Of a DNA stretch of 64,000 nucleotides, positions 43,107 through 53,600 are shown piece by piece (position 1 is the stretch's first letter; every line of letters starts with the position of its first letter). The stretch lies in contig CP099605.1 in the NCBI GenBank assembly GCA_024372625.1, forward strand, positions 3,005,001 to 3,069,000, in the 5' to 3' direction. Both the position numbers and the translations under genes were made by a program. A model generated the notes under the pieces. It saw only the letters and a list, made by a program, of their open reading frames with translations. It was not told where the DNA came from and ran no database searches. The stretch comes from Comamonadaceae bacterium OTU4NAUVB1. Its GTDB lineage: Bacteria; Pseudomonadota; Gammaproteobacteria; Burkholderiales; Burkholderiaceae_C.

Positions 43107-44096
43107 TCAACGCTTGTCGAGGCCGGCCGGCGGCCAGCTTTCGAGCTTCATGCCCAAGGTCAGGCCGCGCGAAGCAAGCACTTCCTTGATCTCGTTCAAC
43201 GACTTGCGACCCAGGTTGGGGGTCTTGAGCAGTTCGTTCTCGGTGCGCTGGATCAGATCGCCGATGTAGTAGATGTTCTCGGCCTTGAGGCAGTTCGCCG
43301 AACGCACGGTGAGTTCGAGCTCGTCCACGGGACGCAGCAGGATCGGATCGAACTGCTGGGCGCTGCGCGGTGCGGGCGCATCGAATGCGGCGAGTTCGCC
43401 ACCCTCGAGCTGCGCGAACACGGCGAGCTGTTCCACCAGGATCTTCGCCGAGGCACGCACCGCGTCCTCCGCGGTGATCGCACCGTTGGTCTCGATTTCG
43501 ATGAGCAGCTTGTCCAGATCGGTGCGTTGTTCAACGCGCGCGCTCTCGACGGTATAGCTCACGCGCTTGACTGGCGAGAACGAGGCGTCGAGAACGATGC
43601 GACCGATCGACTTGGTCGGCTCGTCCGCATAACGGCGCATCGTGCCCGGCACATAGCCACGGCCCTTCTCGACCTTGATCTGCATGTCGAGCTTGCCGCC
43701 TTGCGACAGGTGGGCGATCACATGGTCGGGATTGATGATCTCGACGTCGTGCGGCGTCTGGATGTCGGACGCCGTGACGGCACCTTCACCGTCCTTGCGC
43801 AGGCTGAGGGTGACTTCATCGCGGTTGTGGAGCTTGAAGACCACGCCCTTGAGGTTCAGCAGGATGTTGACGACGTCTTCCTGGACGCCATCGATCGACG
43901 AGTACTCGTGGAGCACACCGGCGATGGTCACTTCGGTGGCGGAATAACCCACCATCGACGACAGCAGCACGCGACGCAGCGCATTGCCCAGCGTGTGGCC
44001 GTAGCCACGCTCGAACGGCTCCAGCGTCACCTTGGCCTTGTTGGCGGCAAGTTGCTCGACCTGGATGGTCTTGGGTTTCAGAAGGGTGGTTTGCAT
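43107..44096 (-). CDS. rpoA: RNA polymerase subunit alpha
   Basis: The 329-residue alpha subunit has the dimerising N-terminal domain ([47 protein letters not shown]) and the C-terminal domain ([50 protein letters not shown]) that binds UP elements and activators. Length matches E. coli (329). A terminator-like hairpin lies between rpsD and this gene. Confidence 0.99.
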   Translation of the reverse strand: MQTTLLKPKTIQVEQLAANKAKVTLEPFERGYGHTLGNALRRVLLSSMVGYSATEVTIAGVLHEYSSIDGVQEDVVNILLNLKGVVFKLHNRDEVTLSLRKDGEGAVTASDIQTPHDVEIINPDHVIAHLSQGGKLDMQIKVEKGRGYVPGTMRRYADEPTKSIGRIVLDASFSPVKRVSYTVESARVEQRTDLDKLLIEIETNGAITAEDAVRASAKILVEQLAVFAQLEGGELAAFDAPAPRSAQQFDPILLRPVDELELTVRSANCLKAENIYYIGDLIQRTENELLKTPNLGRKSLNEIKEVLASRGLTLGMKLESWPPAGLDKR

Positions 44097-44191
44097 GCGG
44101 ACTTCCTCTCAATACCCCCGGTTCGTTACACCGGTAAGGCTGGCGAAGCGCCCGACGCACGCCGTGCGTGCGCCAGGAACGAAACAGAAAC

Positions 44192-44218
44192 AAAAACACG
44201 ACGCACCGATCGGTGCGT
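44192..44218 (-). terminator. Terminator-like hairpin between rpsD and rpoA
   Basis: ACGCACCGATCGGTGCGT (44201-44218) is a perfect 18-bp palindrome that, read on the minus strand, folds as ACGCACC-GATC-GGTGCGT. Four bases later a TTTTT run follows (44196-44192). It starts 12 bases after the rpsD stop, so it may partly terminate transcripts before rpoA (an attenuator) or protect the 3' end of a processed message. Confidence 0.55.
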
Positions 44219-44229
44219 GTTGCAGCAAA

Positions 44230-44853
44230 TCAGCGCGAATACAGTTCGACGATCAGCGATTCATTGATGTCGGCACCGAACTCGTCGCGATCCGGGACCT
44301 TCTTGAAGGTGCCTTCGCCCTTGTCGGCATTGACCTCGACCCAGGCCGGGATGCCGACCTGCTGTGCCAGTTGCAGGGCTTCGACGATGCGGTTCTGCTT
44401 CTTCGACTTGTCGCGCACGGCAACGACGTCGCCGGTCTTGACCAAGTACGAAGGAATGTTCACCGACTGGCCATTGACCGTGATGGCCTTGTGCGAGACG
44501 AGCTGGCGCGCTTCGGCGCGGGTCGAACCGAAACCCATGCGGAAGACGACGTTGTCCAGGCGCGATTCCAGCAGGAACAGCAGATTGGCGCCGGTGTTGC
44601 CACGGCGGCGATCCGCTTCCTCGAAATAACGACGGAACTGCTTCTCCAGCACGCCGTACATGCGCTTGACCTTCTGCTTCTCGCGCAGCTGCAGGCCGTA
44701 GTCGGACGTGCGCTGACCGGAAGTGCGGCCATGCTGGCCTGGCTTCGAATCGAACTTGGCCTTGTCCTGGATGGAGCGACGAGCGCTCTTGAGGAACAGG
44801 TCCGTGCCTTCGCGGCGGGAGAGTTTGGCCTTGGGGCCGAGATAGCGTGCCAC
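44230..44853 (-). CDS. rpsD: 30S ribosomal protein S4
   Basis: The 207-residue S4 has [79 protein letters not shown] and the S4 RNA-binding domain [45 protein letters not shown]. It lacks the zinc-binding Cys of the C+ type. In E. coli S4 is the autogenous translational repressor of the alpha operon; terminator-like hairpins flank it here on both sides. Confidence 0.98.
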   Translation of the reverse strand: MARYLGPKAKLSRREGTDLFLKSARRSIQDKAKFDSKPGQHGRTSGQRTSDYGLQLREKQKVKRMYGVLEKQFRRYFEEADRRRGNTGANLLFLLESRLDNVVFRMGFGSTRAEARQLVSHKAITVNGQSVNIPSYLVKTGDVVAVRDKSKKQNRIVEALQLAQQVGIPAWVEVNADKGEGTFKKVPDRDEFGADINESLIVELYSR

Positions 44854-44933
44854 TTGATCTTCCTTCTATGTCATCTGCCGCATTGCCTGCGGGAGCCATC
44901 GGCGGCGTGCCAATGGCGGTGGGCTTGTCGTTG

Positions 44934-44970
44934 AAAACAAAATGCGCAGCCGCGGTGACGCGGGCTGCGC
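44934..44970 (-). terminator. Terminator-like hairpin between rpsK and rpsD
   Basis: On the minus strand GCGCAGCC (44970-44963) pairs with GGCTGCGC (44951-44944), with extra inner pairs and a four-base loop, followed by ATTTTGTTTT. It begins 15 bases after the rpsK stop and 91 bases before the rpsD start codon. It has all parts of an intrinsic terminator, inside the operon. Confidence 0.65.
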
Positions 44971-44984
44971 GGCACGTCAGGCGC

Positions 44985-45389
44985 TTAGATGCGACGACGC
45001 TTCTGCGGACGGCAACCGTTGTGCGGCACGGGCGTCACGTCAGCGATCGAATTGATGCGGATGCCGAGCGCGGCCAGCGCACGCACCGACGATTCCCGGC
45101 CCGGGCCGGGGCCCTTGATCTCGACGTCGAGGTTCTTGATGCCTTGTTCGACAGCGGCACGACCTGCGACTTCCGAAGCGACCTGGGCGGCGAAGGGCGT
45201 CGACTTGCGCGAGCCCTTGAAACCCTGACCACCCGAGGACGCCCACGACAGGGCATTGCCCTGACGGTCCGTGATCGTGATGATCGTGTTGTTGAACGAA
45301 GCGTGCACGTGGGCGATGCCGTCCGCGACGTTCTTGCGAACCTTCTTGCGAACGCGCTGTGCGGCGTTATTGGCAGGAGCTTTAGCCAT
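44985..45389 (-). CDS. rpsK: 30S ribosomal protein S11
   Basis: The 134-residue S11 has [71 protein letters not shown] and the C-terminal [18 protein letters not shown]. Length and C-terminus match the family. It follows rpsM by 13 bp. Confidence 0.98.
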   Translation of the reverse strand: MAKAPANNAAQRVRKKVRKNVADGIAHVHASFNNTIITITDRQGNALSWASSGGQGFKGSRKSTPFAAQVASEVAGRAAVEQGIKNLDVEIKGPGPGRESSVRALAALGIRINSIADVTPVPHNGCRPQKRRRI

Positions 45390-45402
45390 GCTGTTTCAAT
45401 CC

Positions 45403-45768
45403 TTATTTCTTCAGGGACTGCGCAGCCTTGCGCGGACCCTTGCGGGTACGGGCATTGGTGCGCGTGCGCTGGCCGCGCATCGGCAGGCCACGGCGATGAC
45501 GGAACCCACGATAGCAACCGATGTCCATCAAGCGCTTGATGTTCATCGTCGTTTCGCGGCGCAGGTCGCCCTCGATCGTGAAGAGAGCGATCTGGTCGCG
45601 GATCTTCTCGAGATCGGCGTCCGTCAGATCCTTGATCTTCTTGGAATATTCGATGCCGCTCGCTTCGCAGATCTGACGGGCGCGGGTGCGACCGATGCCG
45701 AAGATGGCCGTCAGGCCGATCTCAGCGTGCTTGTGCGGCGGGATGTTGATGCCAGCAATACGTGCCAT
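45403..45768 (-). CDS. rpsM: 30S ribosomal protein S13
   Basis: The 121-residue S13 has [60 protein letters not shown] and the C-terminal [31 protein letters not shown]. It lies at the head of the alpha group after rpmJ. Confidence 0.98.
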   Translation of the reverse strand: MARIAGINIPPHKHAEIGLTAIFGIGRTRARQICEASGIEYSKKIKDLTDADLEKIRDQIALFTIEGDLRRETTMNIKRLMDIGCYRGFRHRRGLPMRGQRTRTNARTRKGPRKAAQSLKK

Positions 45769-45792
45769 GTTCGTCCTCTAATTACGTCTCAA

Positions 45793-45906
45793 TCAACCCT
45801 GGCGCTGTTTGTGGCGCGGGTCGGTGCAAATCACACGCACCACGCCCTTACGACGGATGACCTTGCAATTACGGCAGATGGGTTTGACCGAAGCCGAAAC
45901 TCTCAT
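45793..45906 (-). CDS. rpmJ: 50S ribosomal protein L36
   Basis: This 37-residue protein reads [37 protein letters not shown], with the zinc-ribbon ligands Cys11, Cys14, Cys27 and His32 typical of the C+ form of L36. It is located between secY (70 bp upstream) and rpsM. In many relatives infA sits between secY and rpmJ; here there is none. Confidence 0.97.
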   Translation of the reverse strand: MRVSASVKPICRNCKVIRRKGVVRVICTDPRHKQRQG

Positions 45907-45975
45907 TTCATTCTCCTAAAACTGTTTAACGTGACCGCCTGTCCGCAGCCTCGGAATCAATGACAACAACCGGTC

Positions 45976-47286
45976 CTAAGAAGGCTTGAAATTCGCCTTC
46001 TTGAGCAGCGACTCGTACTGCTGCGACATCATGTAGTTCTGCACCTGGGCCATGAAATCCATCGTGACCACCACGATGATCAACAAGGACGTCCCACCGA
46101 AATAAAACGGCACGTTGTACTTCAGTATCAGGAACTCCGGCAGCAGGCACACGAACGTGATGTACACGGCGCCCGCCAGCGTCAGCCGAACCAGGATCTT
46201 GTCGATGTAGCGTGCGGTCTGGTCACCCGGACGAATGCCCGGAATGAACGCACCGCTCTTCTTCAGGTTGTCCGCAGTCTCCTTGCTGTTGAACACGAGG
46301 GCCGTGTAGAAAAAGCAGAAGAACACGATGGCGGCCGCATAGAGCAGCACATAGATCGGCTGTCCCGGCGTCAATGCACCGGCGATGTCCTTGATCCAGC
46401 GCATGCCCTCGCCCGCGCTGAACCAGCCGACCACCGTGGCCGGCAGCAGGATGATGGACGACGCGAAGATGGGCGGGATCACGCCGGCCATGTTGAGCTT
46501 CAAGGGCAGGTGCGACGACTGGCCACCATAGACCTTGTTGCCGACCTGGCGCCGCGCGTAGTTCACGAGGATCTTGCGTTGTCCGCGTTCCACGAAAACC
46601 ACGAAATAGGTCACCAGGATCACCACCGCGACGATGAAGATCGCCACGAGCACGTTCATCGCTCCCGTGCGGACCAGCTCAAGCAGCCCACCGATCGCAC
46701 TGGGCAGCCCGGCCGCGATGCCCGAAAAGATCAGGATCGAGATGCCATTGCCCAAGCCGCGCTCGGTGATCTGCTCGCCCAGCCACATCAGGAAGATCGA
46801 ACCGGCCGTCAGGCTGATCATCGCCGTGATGCGGAAGCCGAAGCCCGGCGAGATCACGAGGCCAGCGGAGGATTCCAATGCCACGGCGATGCTGAACGAC
46901 TGGAACAGCGCCAGACCCAACGCGCCATAACGCGTGTACTGCGTGATCTTCCGGCGTCCCGACTCACCTTCCTTCTTCAATTGCTCGAAGGTGGGAAGCA
47001 CATAGGTCATCAATTGCATGATGATCGATGCGGAGATGTACGGCATGATCCCCAACGCGAACACGGTGAAGCGCGACAGCGCTCCGCCCGAGAACATGTT
47101 GAACAGGCTCAGGATGCCACCTTGCTGACCCTGGAACAGCTGCGCGAGCTGATCGGGGTTGATGCCGGGCACCGGGATGTGCGCACCGATCCGGTAGACC
47201 ACGAGCGCGAGCAGCAAGAAGACCAGTCGACGACGCAGGTCGCCGAACTTGCCTGTCTTCGCGAGCGTTGCTGCGTTGGTTGCCAC
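45976..47286 (-). CDS. secY: Preprotein translocase subunit SecY
   Basis: SecY is the channel of the SecYEG translocon. The 436-residue protein has ten hydrophobic segments, the plug-containing [52 protein letters not shown], the cytosolic loop ending [18 protein letters not shown], and [35 protein letters not shown]. It follows rplO by 23 bp, as in the standard spc operon. Confidence 0.98.
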   Translation of the reverse strand: MATNAATLAKTGKFGDLRRRLVFLLLALVVYRIGAHIPVPGINPDQLAQLFQGQQGGILSLFNMFSGGALSRFTVFALGIMPYISASIIMQLMTYVLPTFEQLKKEGESGRRKITQYTRYGALGLALFQSFSIAVALESSAGLVISPGFGFRITAMISLTAGSIFLMWLGEQITERGLGNGISILIFSGIAAGLPSAIGGLLELVRTGAMNVLVAIFIVAVVILVTYFVVFVERGQRKILVNYARRQVGNKVYGGQSSHLPLKLNMAGVIPPIFASSIILLPATVVGWFSAGEGMRWIKDIAGALTPGQPIYVLLYAAAIVFFCFFYTALVFNSKETADNLKKSGAFIPGIRPGDQTARYIDKILVRLTLAGAVYITFVCLLPEFLILKYNVPFYFGGTSLLIIVVVTMDFMAQVQNYMMSQQYESLLKKANFKPS

Positions 47287-47309
47287 GGAAACTTTCCTTC
47301 AGTCCAGGA

Positions 47310-47741
47310 TCAGACGACGCTGCCGCCAGCGGCTTCGATCACCGCCTTGGCGCCGGCCGTCGCGCCGATGCCGGTCAACTTGACGGCTTTCGTCAGTTCA
47401 CCGGTCTTGATGATCTTCACGACCTTCGCCATCTGACCCACCAGGCCAGCCTGCTTGAGCGCCAGCATGTCGACTTCGGCCAAGCCGAGGTTCTCCAGCG
47501 CGGTCAGGGTGACTTCGGCGTTGTACTTCAGCGTCTGCGACTTGAAGCCGCGCTTGGGCAGGCGGCGCTGCAGCGGCATCTGACCGCCTTCGAAGCCAAC
47601 CTTGTGAAAGCCGCCCGAACGCGACTTCTGACCCTTGTGACCACGACCGGCGGTCTTGCCCAGACCCGAACCGATACCGCGGCCGACCCGGCGCTTGGCG
47701 TGCTTGGCGCCGGCTGCCGGCTTGATGCCATTGAGTTCCAT
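47310..47741 (-). CDS. rplO: 50S ribosomal protein L15
   Basis: The 143-residue L15 has [44 protein letters not shown] and [20 protein letters not shown], with a C-terminal [45 protein letters not shown]. Order rpmD-rplO-secY is conserved. Confidence 0.98.
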   Translation of the reverse strand: MELNGIKPAAGAKHAKRRVGRGIGSGLGKTAGRGHKGQKSRSGGFHKVGFEGGQMPLQRRLPKRGFKSQTLKYNAEVTLTALENLGLAEVDMLALKQAGLVGQMAKVVKIIKTGELTKAVKLTGIGATAGAKAVIEAAGGSVV

Positions 47742-47764
47742 ATGCGTCTTTCCGGTGACTCTTG

Positions 47765-47950
47765 TCAGAGCACTTTGACCAGGTAACTGATCTTGTTGAT
47801 CATGCCGCGCACGGCGGGGGTGTCCTGCAGTTCGCTCACGCTGTTGAGCTTGCGCAGACCCAGGCCGCGCACCGTCGCGCGATGCGATTCCTTGGTGCCG
47901 ATCGGGCTCTTCACGAGCTGCACCTTGAGGGTTTGTTCTTGCGTCGTCAT
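47765..47950 (-). CDS. rpmD: 50S ribosomal protein L30
   Basis: The 61-residue protein has [53 protein letters not shown], the bacterial L30 signature. It lies 29 bp after rpsE, as expected for the spc operon. Confidence 0.97.
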   Translation of the reverse strand: MTTQEQTLKVQLVKSPIGTKESHRATVRGLGLRKLNSVSELQDTPAVRGMINKISYLVKVL

Positions 47951-47979
47951 TTCGATGCTTCCGTGTACTTGATCGCCGT

Positions 47980-48498
47980 TCAGGCGAAGATCTCTTCGAC
48001 GGTGAGGCCGCGCTTGGCAGCGACTTCGGAGGCCGTCGTGGAGTTCTTCAGGCCGTCGAGCGTGGCGCGAACCATGTTGTAGGGATTCGACGAACCATGG
48101 CTCTTGGCCACGATGTCGGTGATGCCCATGACTTCGAACACGGCGCGCATCGGGCCGCCGGCGATGATGCCGGTGCCCTTCGGGGCCGGGATCATGACGA
48201 CCGAGGCGGCGCCGTGGTGACCCGTCACGCGATGGTGCAGCGTGCCGTTCTTGATGGAGATCTTCGCCAGATTGCGACGTGCCTCTTCCATCGCCTTCTG
48301 CACGGCGGCGGGCACTTCCTTGGACTTGCCCTTGCCCATGCCGACGCGACCGTCGCCGTCACCGACGACCGTCAGTGCCGCGAAACCGAGGATGCGACCG
48401 CCCTTCACCACCTTGGTGACACGGTTGATCGCGATCATCTTCTCGCGCAGACCGTCTTCGGGTCCTTCGTTCTGCGTTCTTGCCTGAATCTTTGCCAT
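47980..48498 (-). CDS. rpsE: 30S ribosomal protein S5
   Basis: The 172-residue S5 has the double-stranded-RNA-binding [56 protein letters not shown] and [51 protein letters not shown]. Length is near that of E. coli (167). Confidence 0.98.
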   Translation of the reverse strand: MAKIQARTQNEGPEDGLREKMIAINRVTKVVKGGRILGFAALTVVGDGDGRVGMGKGKSKEVPAAVQKAMEEARRNLAKISIKNGTLHHRVTGHHGAASVVMIPAPKGTGIIAGGPMRAVFEVMGITDIVAKSHGSSNPYNMVRATLDGLKNSTTASEVAAKRGLTVEEIFA

Positions 48499-48516
48499 TT
48501 TGTATCTCGTGTCCGG

Positions 48517-48888
48517 TTAGAACTGCAGGCCGGCTTCGCGGGCCGCTTCGGCCAGGGCCTTGACACGGCCGTGGTACGCGAAACCTGCGCGGTCGAACGC
48601 CACCTTCTCGACGCCGGCCGCCTTGGCCTTCTCGGCGATGCGCTTGCCCACCGCGGTGGCGGCAGCGGCGTTGCCGCCCTTGCCCGACCCGCCCAGCGAC
48701 GTGCGCAGTTCGGCTTCGGCCGTCGATGCCGTGGCGATCACCTTGGTGCCGTCGTCGGAGATGACGGTGGCATAGATGTGCAGGTTGGTGCGGTTCACCG
48801 TGAGACGGGCCACGCCCTGGGTCGCGATGCGGATGCGGGTCTGACGCGAGCGGCGCAGACGCTGTGCTTTTTTGGTCAACGTTGTCAT
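48517..48888 (-). CDS. rplR: 50S ribosomal protein L18
   Basis: The 123-residue L18 has [50 protein letters not shown] and the C-terminal [36 protein letters not shown]. It lies 8 bp after rplF. Confidence 0.98.
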   Translation of the reverse strand: MTTLTKKAQRLRRSRQTRIRIATQGVARLTVNRTNLHIYATVISDDGTKVIATASTAEAELRTSLGGSGKGGNAAAATAVGKRIAEKAKAAGVEKVAFDRAGFAYHGRVKALAEAAREAGLQF

Positions 48889-48896
48889 GGCTGCCC

Positions 48897-49430
48897 TTAC
48901 TTCTTCTTGGTCTCTTTGATCACGATCTTCTCGTCCGAGTACCGGATGCCCTTGCCCTTGTAGGGCTCGGGCGGACGGACGGCGCGAATCTCGGCGGCGA
49001 TCTGACCGACACGTTGACGATCCGCGCCTTTGATCACGACTTCGGTCGCGGTCGGCGTGGTCACCGTGATGCCCTGCGGCATGTCGATGTTGACCGGGTG
49101 GGAGTACCCCACTTGCAGGTTCAGCTTGGTGCCTTGTGCAGCAGCCTTGTAGCCGACGCCCACGAGGTTGAGCTTCTTCTCGAAGCCCTTCGTGACGCCG
49201 ACCACCATGTTGTTGACCAGCTGGCGCAGCGTGCCGCTCATCGCGTTCGCTTCACGCGAATCGTTGGCGGGCTCGAAGCTCAGCTTGCCGTCGTTGCTGA
49301 CGACATTGACCAGGGCATTGCGGGCCAGGTTGAGCGTGCCGCCCGCACCCTTGACGCTGATCTGGTCTTCCTTGACCGACACATCCACGCCTGCGGGGAT
49401 GGCGACCGGCATTTTTCCTACTCGGGACAT
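48897..49430 (-). CDS. rplF: 50S ribosomal protein L6
   Basis: The 177-residue L6 has [34 protein letters not shown], the repeat domain [46 protein letters not shown] and the C-terminal [40 protein letters not shown]. It follows rpsH by 24 bp. Confidence 0.98.
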   Translation of the reverse strand: MSRVGKMPVAIPAGVDVSVKEDQISVKGAGGTLNLARNALVNVVSNDGKLSFEPANDSREANAMSGTLRQLVNNMVVGVTKGFEKKLNLVGVGYKAAAQGTKLNLQVGYSHPVNIDMPQGITVTTPTATEVVIKGADRQRVGQIAAEIRAVRPPEPYKGKGIRYSDEKIVIKETKKK

Positions 49431-49454
49431 TTCAGTTACTCCTCGATGTCTCGG

Positions 49455-49850
49455 TCAGGCGACGTAGCACAGGACTTCGCCGCCGACGCCATTGGCGCGG
49501 GCCTTGCGGTCCGTCATCACGCCTTGAGGGGTGGTGACGATGGCGACACCGAGTCCGTTCTGGACTTGCGGGATCGTCGTGCTGGACTTGTAGACGCGCA
49601 GGCCGGGGCGGCTCACGCGTTCGATGCGCTCGATGACGGGGCGACCGGCATAGTACTTCAGGTCGATGACGAGTTCGGACTTGCCGTCTTCGGTCTTGAC
49701 CTGGAATCCGTCGATGTAGCCTTCGTCCTTCAGCACCTGTGCGATCGCGACCTTCACCTTGGAAGACGGGATCGACACGGTGGGCTTCGCCACCATCTGC
49801 GCATTGCGGATGCGCGTCAGCAGGTCGGCGATGGGATCACTCATGCTCAT
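49455..49850 (-). CDS. rpsH: 30S ribosomal protein S8
   Basis: The 131-residue S8 has [46 protein letters not shown] and the C-terminal [54 protein letters not shown]. In E. coli S8 represses the spc operon by binding the rplE leader; I did not detect that site here. The ATG at 49850 is the family start. Confidence 0.98.
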   Translation of the reverse strand: MSMSDPIADLLTRIRNAQMVAKPTVSIPSSKVKVAIAQVLKDEGYIDGFQVKTEDGKSELVIDLKYYAGRPVIERIERVSRPGLRVYKSSTTIPQVQNGLGVAIVTTPQGVMTDRKARANGVGGEVLCYVA

Positions 49851-49870
49851 GTTGTTTGCTCCTGCCTGGC

Positions 49871-50176
49871 TTACCAGCTGGCCTTGGTGACACCGGGGAT
49901 GTCGCCATTGAAAGCCAGTTCGCGGATCTTGGCGCGGGCCAGACCGAACTGACGGAACGTGCCACGCGGGCGACCGGTGATCTCGCAGCGGTTGCGCTGG
50001 CGGGTCGGGTTCGCGTTGCGGGGCAGCTTCTGCAGGCCGAGACGGGCCTGGGCGCGCTCTTCGTCGCTCTTGCTCATGTCGTTGGAGGCAGCCTTGAGCT
50101 CGGCATGCTTGGCGGCGTACTTGGCGACGAGCTTGTCGCGCTTGAGTTCGCGCTGGATCAGGGATTGTTTGGCCAC
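49871..50176 (-). CDS. rpsN: 30S ribosomal protein S14
   Basis: The 101-residue S14 is the long, zinc-free type: [101 protein letters not shown]. No CxxC pairs are present. It follows rplE by 8 bp. Confidence 0.98.
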   Translation of the reverse strand: MAKQSLIQRELKRDKLVAKYAAKHAELKAASNDMSKSDEERAQARLGLQKLPRNANPTRQRNRCEITGRPRGTFRQFGLARAKIRELAFNGDIPGVTKASW

Positions 50177-50184
50177 GGTTCGCC

Positions 50185-50724
50185 TCAGTTCTTGAACGGG
50201 AAACGGAAGCCGGCGAGAAGCGCCTTGGCTTCCTCGTCGTTCTTGGCCGTCGTCGTGATGCTGATGTTGAGACCGCGCAGGGCATCGACCTTGTCGTATT
50301 CGATCTCGGGGAAAATGATCTGTTCCTTGACGCCGATGTTGTAGTTGCCACGGCCGTCGAAGGCGCGACCGGAAATACCACGGAAGTCACGCACCCGCGG
50401 CAGGGCCACGGTCACGAAACGGTCCAGGAATTCATACATCTGCACGCCGCGCAGCGTGACCATGCAGCCGATGGGCTGGTTCTCGCGGATCTTGAAACCG
50501 GCGATGGCCTTCTTCGACTTGGTGACCACGGGCTTCTGGCCGGCGATCTTGGTGAGGTCGGCGACGGCGTTGTCGAGGACCTTCTTGTCGGCGACCGCTT
50601 CGCCCACACCCATGTTGAGCGTGATCTTGGTCAGACGCGGGACCTGCATCGGCGAGGTGTAGCCGAACTTCTCGGTCAGGTCTTTCGCGATCTTCTCGCG
50701 GTAGATTTGTTGGAGACGTGCCAT
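50185..50724 (-). CDS. rplE: 50S ribosomal protein L5
   Basis: The 179-residue L5 has [93 protein letters not shown] and the C-terminal [25 protein letters not shown]. It follows rplX by 12 bp. Confidence 0.98.
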   Translation of the reverse strand: MARLQQIYREKIAKDLTEKFGYTSPMQVPRLTKITLNMGVGEAVADKKVLDNAVADLTKIAGQKPVVTKSKKAIAGFKIRENQPIGCMVTLRGVQMYEFLDRFVTVALPRVRDFRGISGRAFDGRGNYNIGVKEQIIFPEIEYDKVDALRGLNISITTTAKNDEEAKALLAGFRFPFKN

Positions 50725-50736
50725 GTGAGTCTTTCC

Positions 50737-51054
50737 TTAGGCGATCTTGATTTCGTCGCCGCTGGACTTGAAAACGCGCACGCGCTTGCCGTCCGTGATC
50801 TTGATGCCCACGCGATCGGCCTTGCCGGTCGCGGCATTGAAGATCGCCACGTTCGATTGATGGATCGGCATGGTCTTCTCGACGATGCCACCGGTCGTGC
50901 CCTTGAGGGGGTTCGGCTTGGTGTGCTTCTTGACGGTATTGATGCCGTCGACGATCAGGTGCGAGTCGTCCTTGCGCAGCGAAACGGTGCCGCGCTTGCC
51001 CTTGTCGCGTCCGGTCAGCACGATGACCTGGTCGCCCTTGCGAATCTTGTTCAT
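50737..51054 (-). CDS. rplX: 50S ribosomal protein L24
   Basis: The 105-residue L24 has [83 protein letters not shown], with the KOW motif in [16 protein letters not shown]. It follows rplN by 13 bp. Confidence 0.98.
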   Translation of the reverse strand: MNKIRKGDQVIVLTGRDKGKRGTVSLRKDDSHLIVDGINTVKKHTKPNPLKGTTGGIVEKTMPIHQSNVAIFNAATGKADRVGIKITDGKRVRVFKSSGDEIKIA

Positions 51055-51067
51055 GACGGGGTTGTCC

Positions 51068-51436
51068 TTACAGAACTTCGGGTGCCAGCGACACGATCTT
51101 CATGAACTTCTCGGTGCGCAGTTCGCGCGTGACCGGTCCGAAGATGCGGGTGCCGATGGGCTCCAGCTTGGCGTTGAGCAGAACGGCGGCGTTGCCGTCG
51201 AACTTGACGAGCGAGCCGTCGGCGCGACGGATGCCCTTGGCGGTGCGAACCACCACTGCGCTGTAGATCTCGCCCTTCTTGACGCGACCCCGCGGAGCGG
51301 CTTCCTTGATGCTCACCTTGATGACGTCGCCCACGCTGGCATAGCGCCGCTTGGAACCGCCGAGCACCTTGATGCACAGGACGGATTTCGCGCCTGTGTT
51401 GTCGGCCACTTCGAGCCTGGATTCAGTTTGGATCAT
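51068..51436 (-). CDS. rplN: 50S ribosomal protein L14
   Basis: The 122-residue L14 has [75 protein letters not shown] and ends [12 protein letters not shown]. It is the first gene of the spc block. In E. coli it is preceded by rpsQ of the S10 operon; here the divergent proC lies upstream instead, with a clear promoter in between. Confidence 0.98.
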   Translation of the reverse strand: MIQTESRLEVADNTGAKSVLCIKVLGGSKRRYASVGDVIKVSIKEAAPRGRVKKGEIYSAVVVRTAKGIRRADGSLVKFDGNAAVLLNAKLEPIGTRIFGPVTRELRTEKFMKIVSLAPEVL

Positions 51437-51575
51437 TTCGATTGGTTCCCAACTTGTACCGGGCGCCGCCTGCTGGCGATGATCCCGATCAGTCTTGGGC
51501 CCGTCGTCCGCACCCCAAACCACTTGGGGCGCTTCCGCTGGGCAGAAGCTTCGCCTTTTTGAAGCGAAGCCCGCG

Positions 51576-51604
51576 ATTTTGACAGGTCCGAAACACCTTG
51601 TCAA
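51576..51604 (-). promoter_or_regulatory. Promoter of the spc ribosomal-protein operon
   Basis: On the minus strand a perfect -35 TTGACA (51604-51599) is followed after exactly 17 bases by CAAAAT (51581-51576), a 4-of-6 match to the -10. This would give a leader of about 130 bases before rplN. The leader contains two possible stem-loops, GCTTCGC/GCGAAGC at about 51547-51570 and CCCCAA/TTGGGG at about 51514-51530. Confidence 0.75.
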
Positions 51605-51702
51605 CCGCTGCTTCGCGAGTCGATCCGTGGGCCGTCGCGGCGCGGCGACAATCAAGGCTCGCTCCGTTCGCCTTCCTCGTCGCCTGCCAAGGAACCTCCG
51701 CC

Positions 51703-52575
51703 ATGCCATCGCCCGCTCCCGCGCCAACCGCTTCGTCGACCGCTTCCCCGTCCGCCGCATCGCTGCCGCCGATCGCCTTCATCGGCGGGGGCAACATGGC
51801 CAGCGCCATCCTGGGCGGCCTGATCCGTGAGGGCCTGCCGACCGGGTCGGTCGAGGTCGTCGAACCGTTCGAGGAGGCGCGGGCGCGCCTCGCGCGCCAG
51901 TTCGGCGTCACCGCCCGGGCGTCCGCCGGTCCGGCGCTCGGACGCTGCGCGCTGGTCGTCTGGGCCGTGAAGCCCCAGAGCTTCGCCGAGGCCGCGGCCG
52001 CGGCCGGTCCCCACGCCCGGGACGCGCTGCACCTCAGCGTGGCCGCGGGCATTCCGTCGGCGAGCATCGCGCGCTGGCTGGGCACGGAGGCGATCGTGCG
52101 CGCCATGCCGAACACGCCGGCGCTGGTCGGCCAGGGCATGACCGGCCTCTTCGCGCGCGCCGACGTGCCCGCCGAGGGACGCGCGCGGGTCGAACACGTG
52201 CTGGCGCCGACGGGCGAACTCATGTGGGTCGACGCCGAACCGGCGCTCGACGCCGTGACGGCGATGTCGGGTTCGGGTCCGGCCTACGTGTTCTATTTCA
52301 TCGAGGCCATGACCGAGGCCGGCGTCGAGATGGGACTGACGCCGGCGCAGGCGCGGCGTCTGGCCATCGGCACGTTCACGGGCGCGTCGGCGCTGGCGCG
52401 GTCGGCCGACGAGCCGCCCGAGGTGCTGCGCGCGCGCGTCACGTCCAAGGGCGGCACGACCTACGCGGCCCTGCAGTCCATGGAAGCGGCCGAGGTCAAG
52501 GCACGTTTCAAGACGGCGATCCGTGCCGCCGAACAACGGGCGGGCGAACTGGCGCAGGAGTTCGGCCGCGCCTGA
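51703..52575 (+). CDS. proC: Pyrroline-5-carboxylate reductase
   Basis: ProC makes proline from pyrroline-5-carboxylate with NAD(P)H. The 290-residue enzyme has the Rossmann motif [18 protein letters not shown] after a short Ala/Ser/Pro lead, [30 protein letters not shown], and the signature [42 protein letters not shown] with [20 protein letters not shown] 51703 follows a reasonable GGA Shine-Dalgarno; a further in-frame start at 51598 would overlap the spc promoter. It is divergent from the spc operon and ends 40 bp from convergent ubiA. Confidence 0.95.
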   Translation: MPSPAPAPTASSTASPSAASLPPIAFIGGGNMASAILGGLIREGLPTGSVEVVEPFEEARARLARQFGVTARASAGPALGRCALVVWAVKPQSFAEAAAAAGPHARDALHLSVAAGIPSASIARWLGTEAIVRAMPNTPALVGQGMTGLFARADVPAEGRARVEHVLAPTGELMWVDAEPALDAVTAMSGSGPAYVFYFIEAMTEAGVEMGLTPAQARRLAIGTFTGASALARSADEPPEVLRARVTSKGGTTYAALQSMEAAEVKARFKTAIRAAEQRAGELAQEFGRA

Positions 52576-52615
52576 GAAGGCCGTCGGGACGTCCTGGCGC
52601 ACCCGCGCCGTTCGG

Positions 52616-53506
52616 TCAGCGCGACGCGAAAGCGGCCACGATGCCCGCGAACACCGCGAACCCCAGCCAGTGATTGAGGCGAAAGGCCTTGAAGCAGCCG
52701 TCGCGCGTGCGGTCGTGGATCAGCCGCCAGTGCCAGAGCGCCTGGACCGCCGCTAAGGCGATGCCGGCCCAGAACGGCATGCCCAGGCCGGCACGCAGGC
52801 CGCAGACACCCCAGAGCAGCAGGAAGGCGCCGTAGCACAGCATCACCGCCGCGACGTCGAAACGGCCGAAAGTGATGGCCGAGGTCTTCATGCCGATCCT
52901 CAGGTCGTCGTCGCGGTCGACCATGGCGTATTCGGTGTCGTAGGCCAGCACCCAGGCCAGGTTGCCGGCCAGCAGCAGCCAGCCTTGCGCCGGCACCCGG
53001 GCCAGGGCGTCGCGCATCGGCACGTCCGCGCCCCCCGCCGCGCAGAAGGCCATCGGGATGCCGATCGAGAACGCCACGCCCAGCACCGCCTGAGGCAGCG
53101 ACACGAAGCGCTTGGCGAACGGATACGCCAGCGTCACCGCCAGCCCGGCGAAGGACCAAGCGATCACCGCCGCGTTCGTGGTCAGCGCGAGTCCGAAGGC
53201 TGCCAGCGCCAGCACGGCGCCCAGCCCCAGCGCCTCGCGGGTGGAGACGGCGCCACTCGTCACCGGCCGCTGCGCCGTGCGCTTGACGTGGCGATCGAAG
53301 TCGCGGTCGGCGACGTCGTTGACGCAGCAGCCGGCGCTGCGCATCAGGATCGTGCCGAGCACGAACACCACCAGCAGGTGCCAGCCCGGCCACCCACCCG
53401 CGGCGAACCACAGCGCCCCCAGCGTCGGCCACAGCAGCAGCAGCCACCCGGCCGGCCGGTTCCAGCGGATCAGATCGAGGTACAGCGCCACGCGGCCGCG
53501 AGCCAT
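52616..53506 (-). CDS. ubiA: 4-hydroxybenzoate polyprenyltransferase
   Basis: UbiA attaches the polyprenyl tail to 4-hydroxybenzoate in ubiquinone synthesis. The 296-residue membrane enzyme has about eight hydrophobic segments and both Asp-rich motifs, [19 protein letters not shown] (NDxxDxxxD) and [19 protein letters not shown] (DxxxD), plus the opening [24 protein letters not shown]. The start at 53506 has a GGGAG Shine-Dalgarno 8 bases upstream; an in-frame ATG 30 bp earlier (53536) is possible. Confidence 0.94.
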   Translation of the reverse strand: MARGRVALYLDLIRWNRPAGWLLLLWPTLGALWFAAGGWPGWHLLVVFVLGTILMRSAGCCVNDVADRDFDRHVKRTAQRPVTSGAVSTREALGLGAVLALAAFGLALTTNAAVIAWSFAGLAVTLAYPFAKRFVSLPQAVLGVAFSIGIPMAFCAAGGADVPMRDALARVPAQGWLLLAGNLAWVLAYDTEYAMVDRDDDLRIGMKTSAITFGRFDVAAVMLCYGAFLLLWGVCGLRAGLGMPFWAGIALAAVQALWHWRLIHDRTRDGCFKAFRLNHWLGFAVFAGIVAAFASR

Positions 53507-53600
53507 GGTCGAAGCTCCCAATGAAAAGAGCGGCATTGTGCCGCTCGTGGATCCGCCGACGTCCGCCGTGCGCGCCCTGCGGCGCGCGGCGGGACCGGGC

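Noticed and set aside
53507..53536. Ten-residue longer UbiA start at 53536
   Set aside because: Possible, but the GGGAG Shine-Dalgarno is placed for the ATG at 53506; kept only as an alternative.
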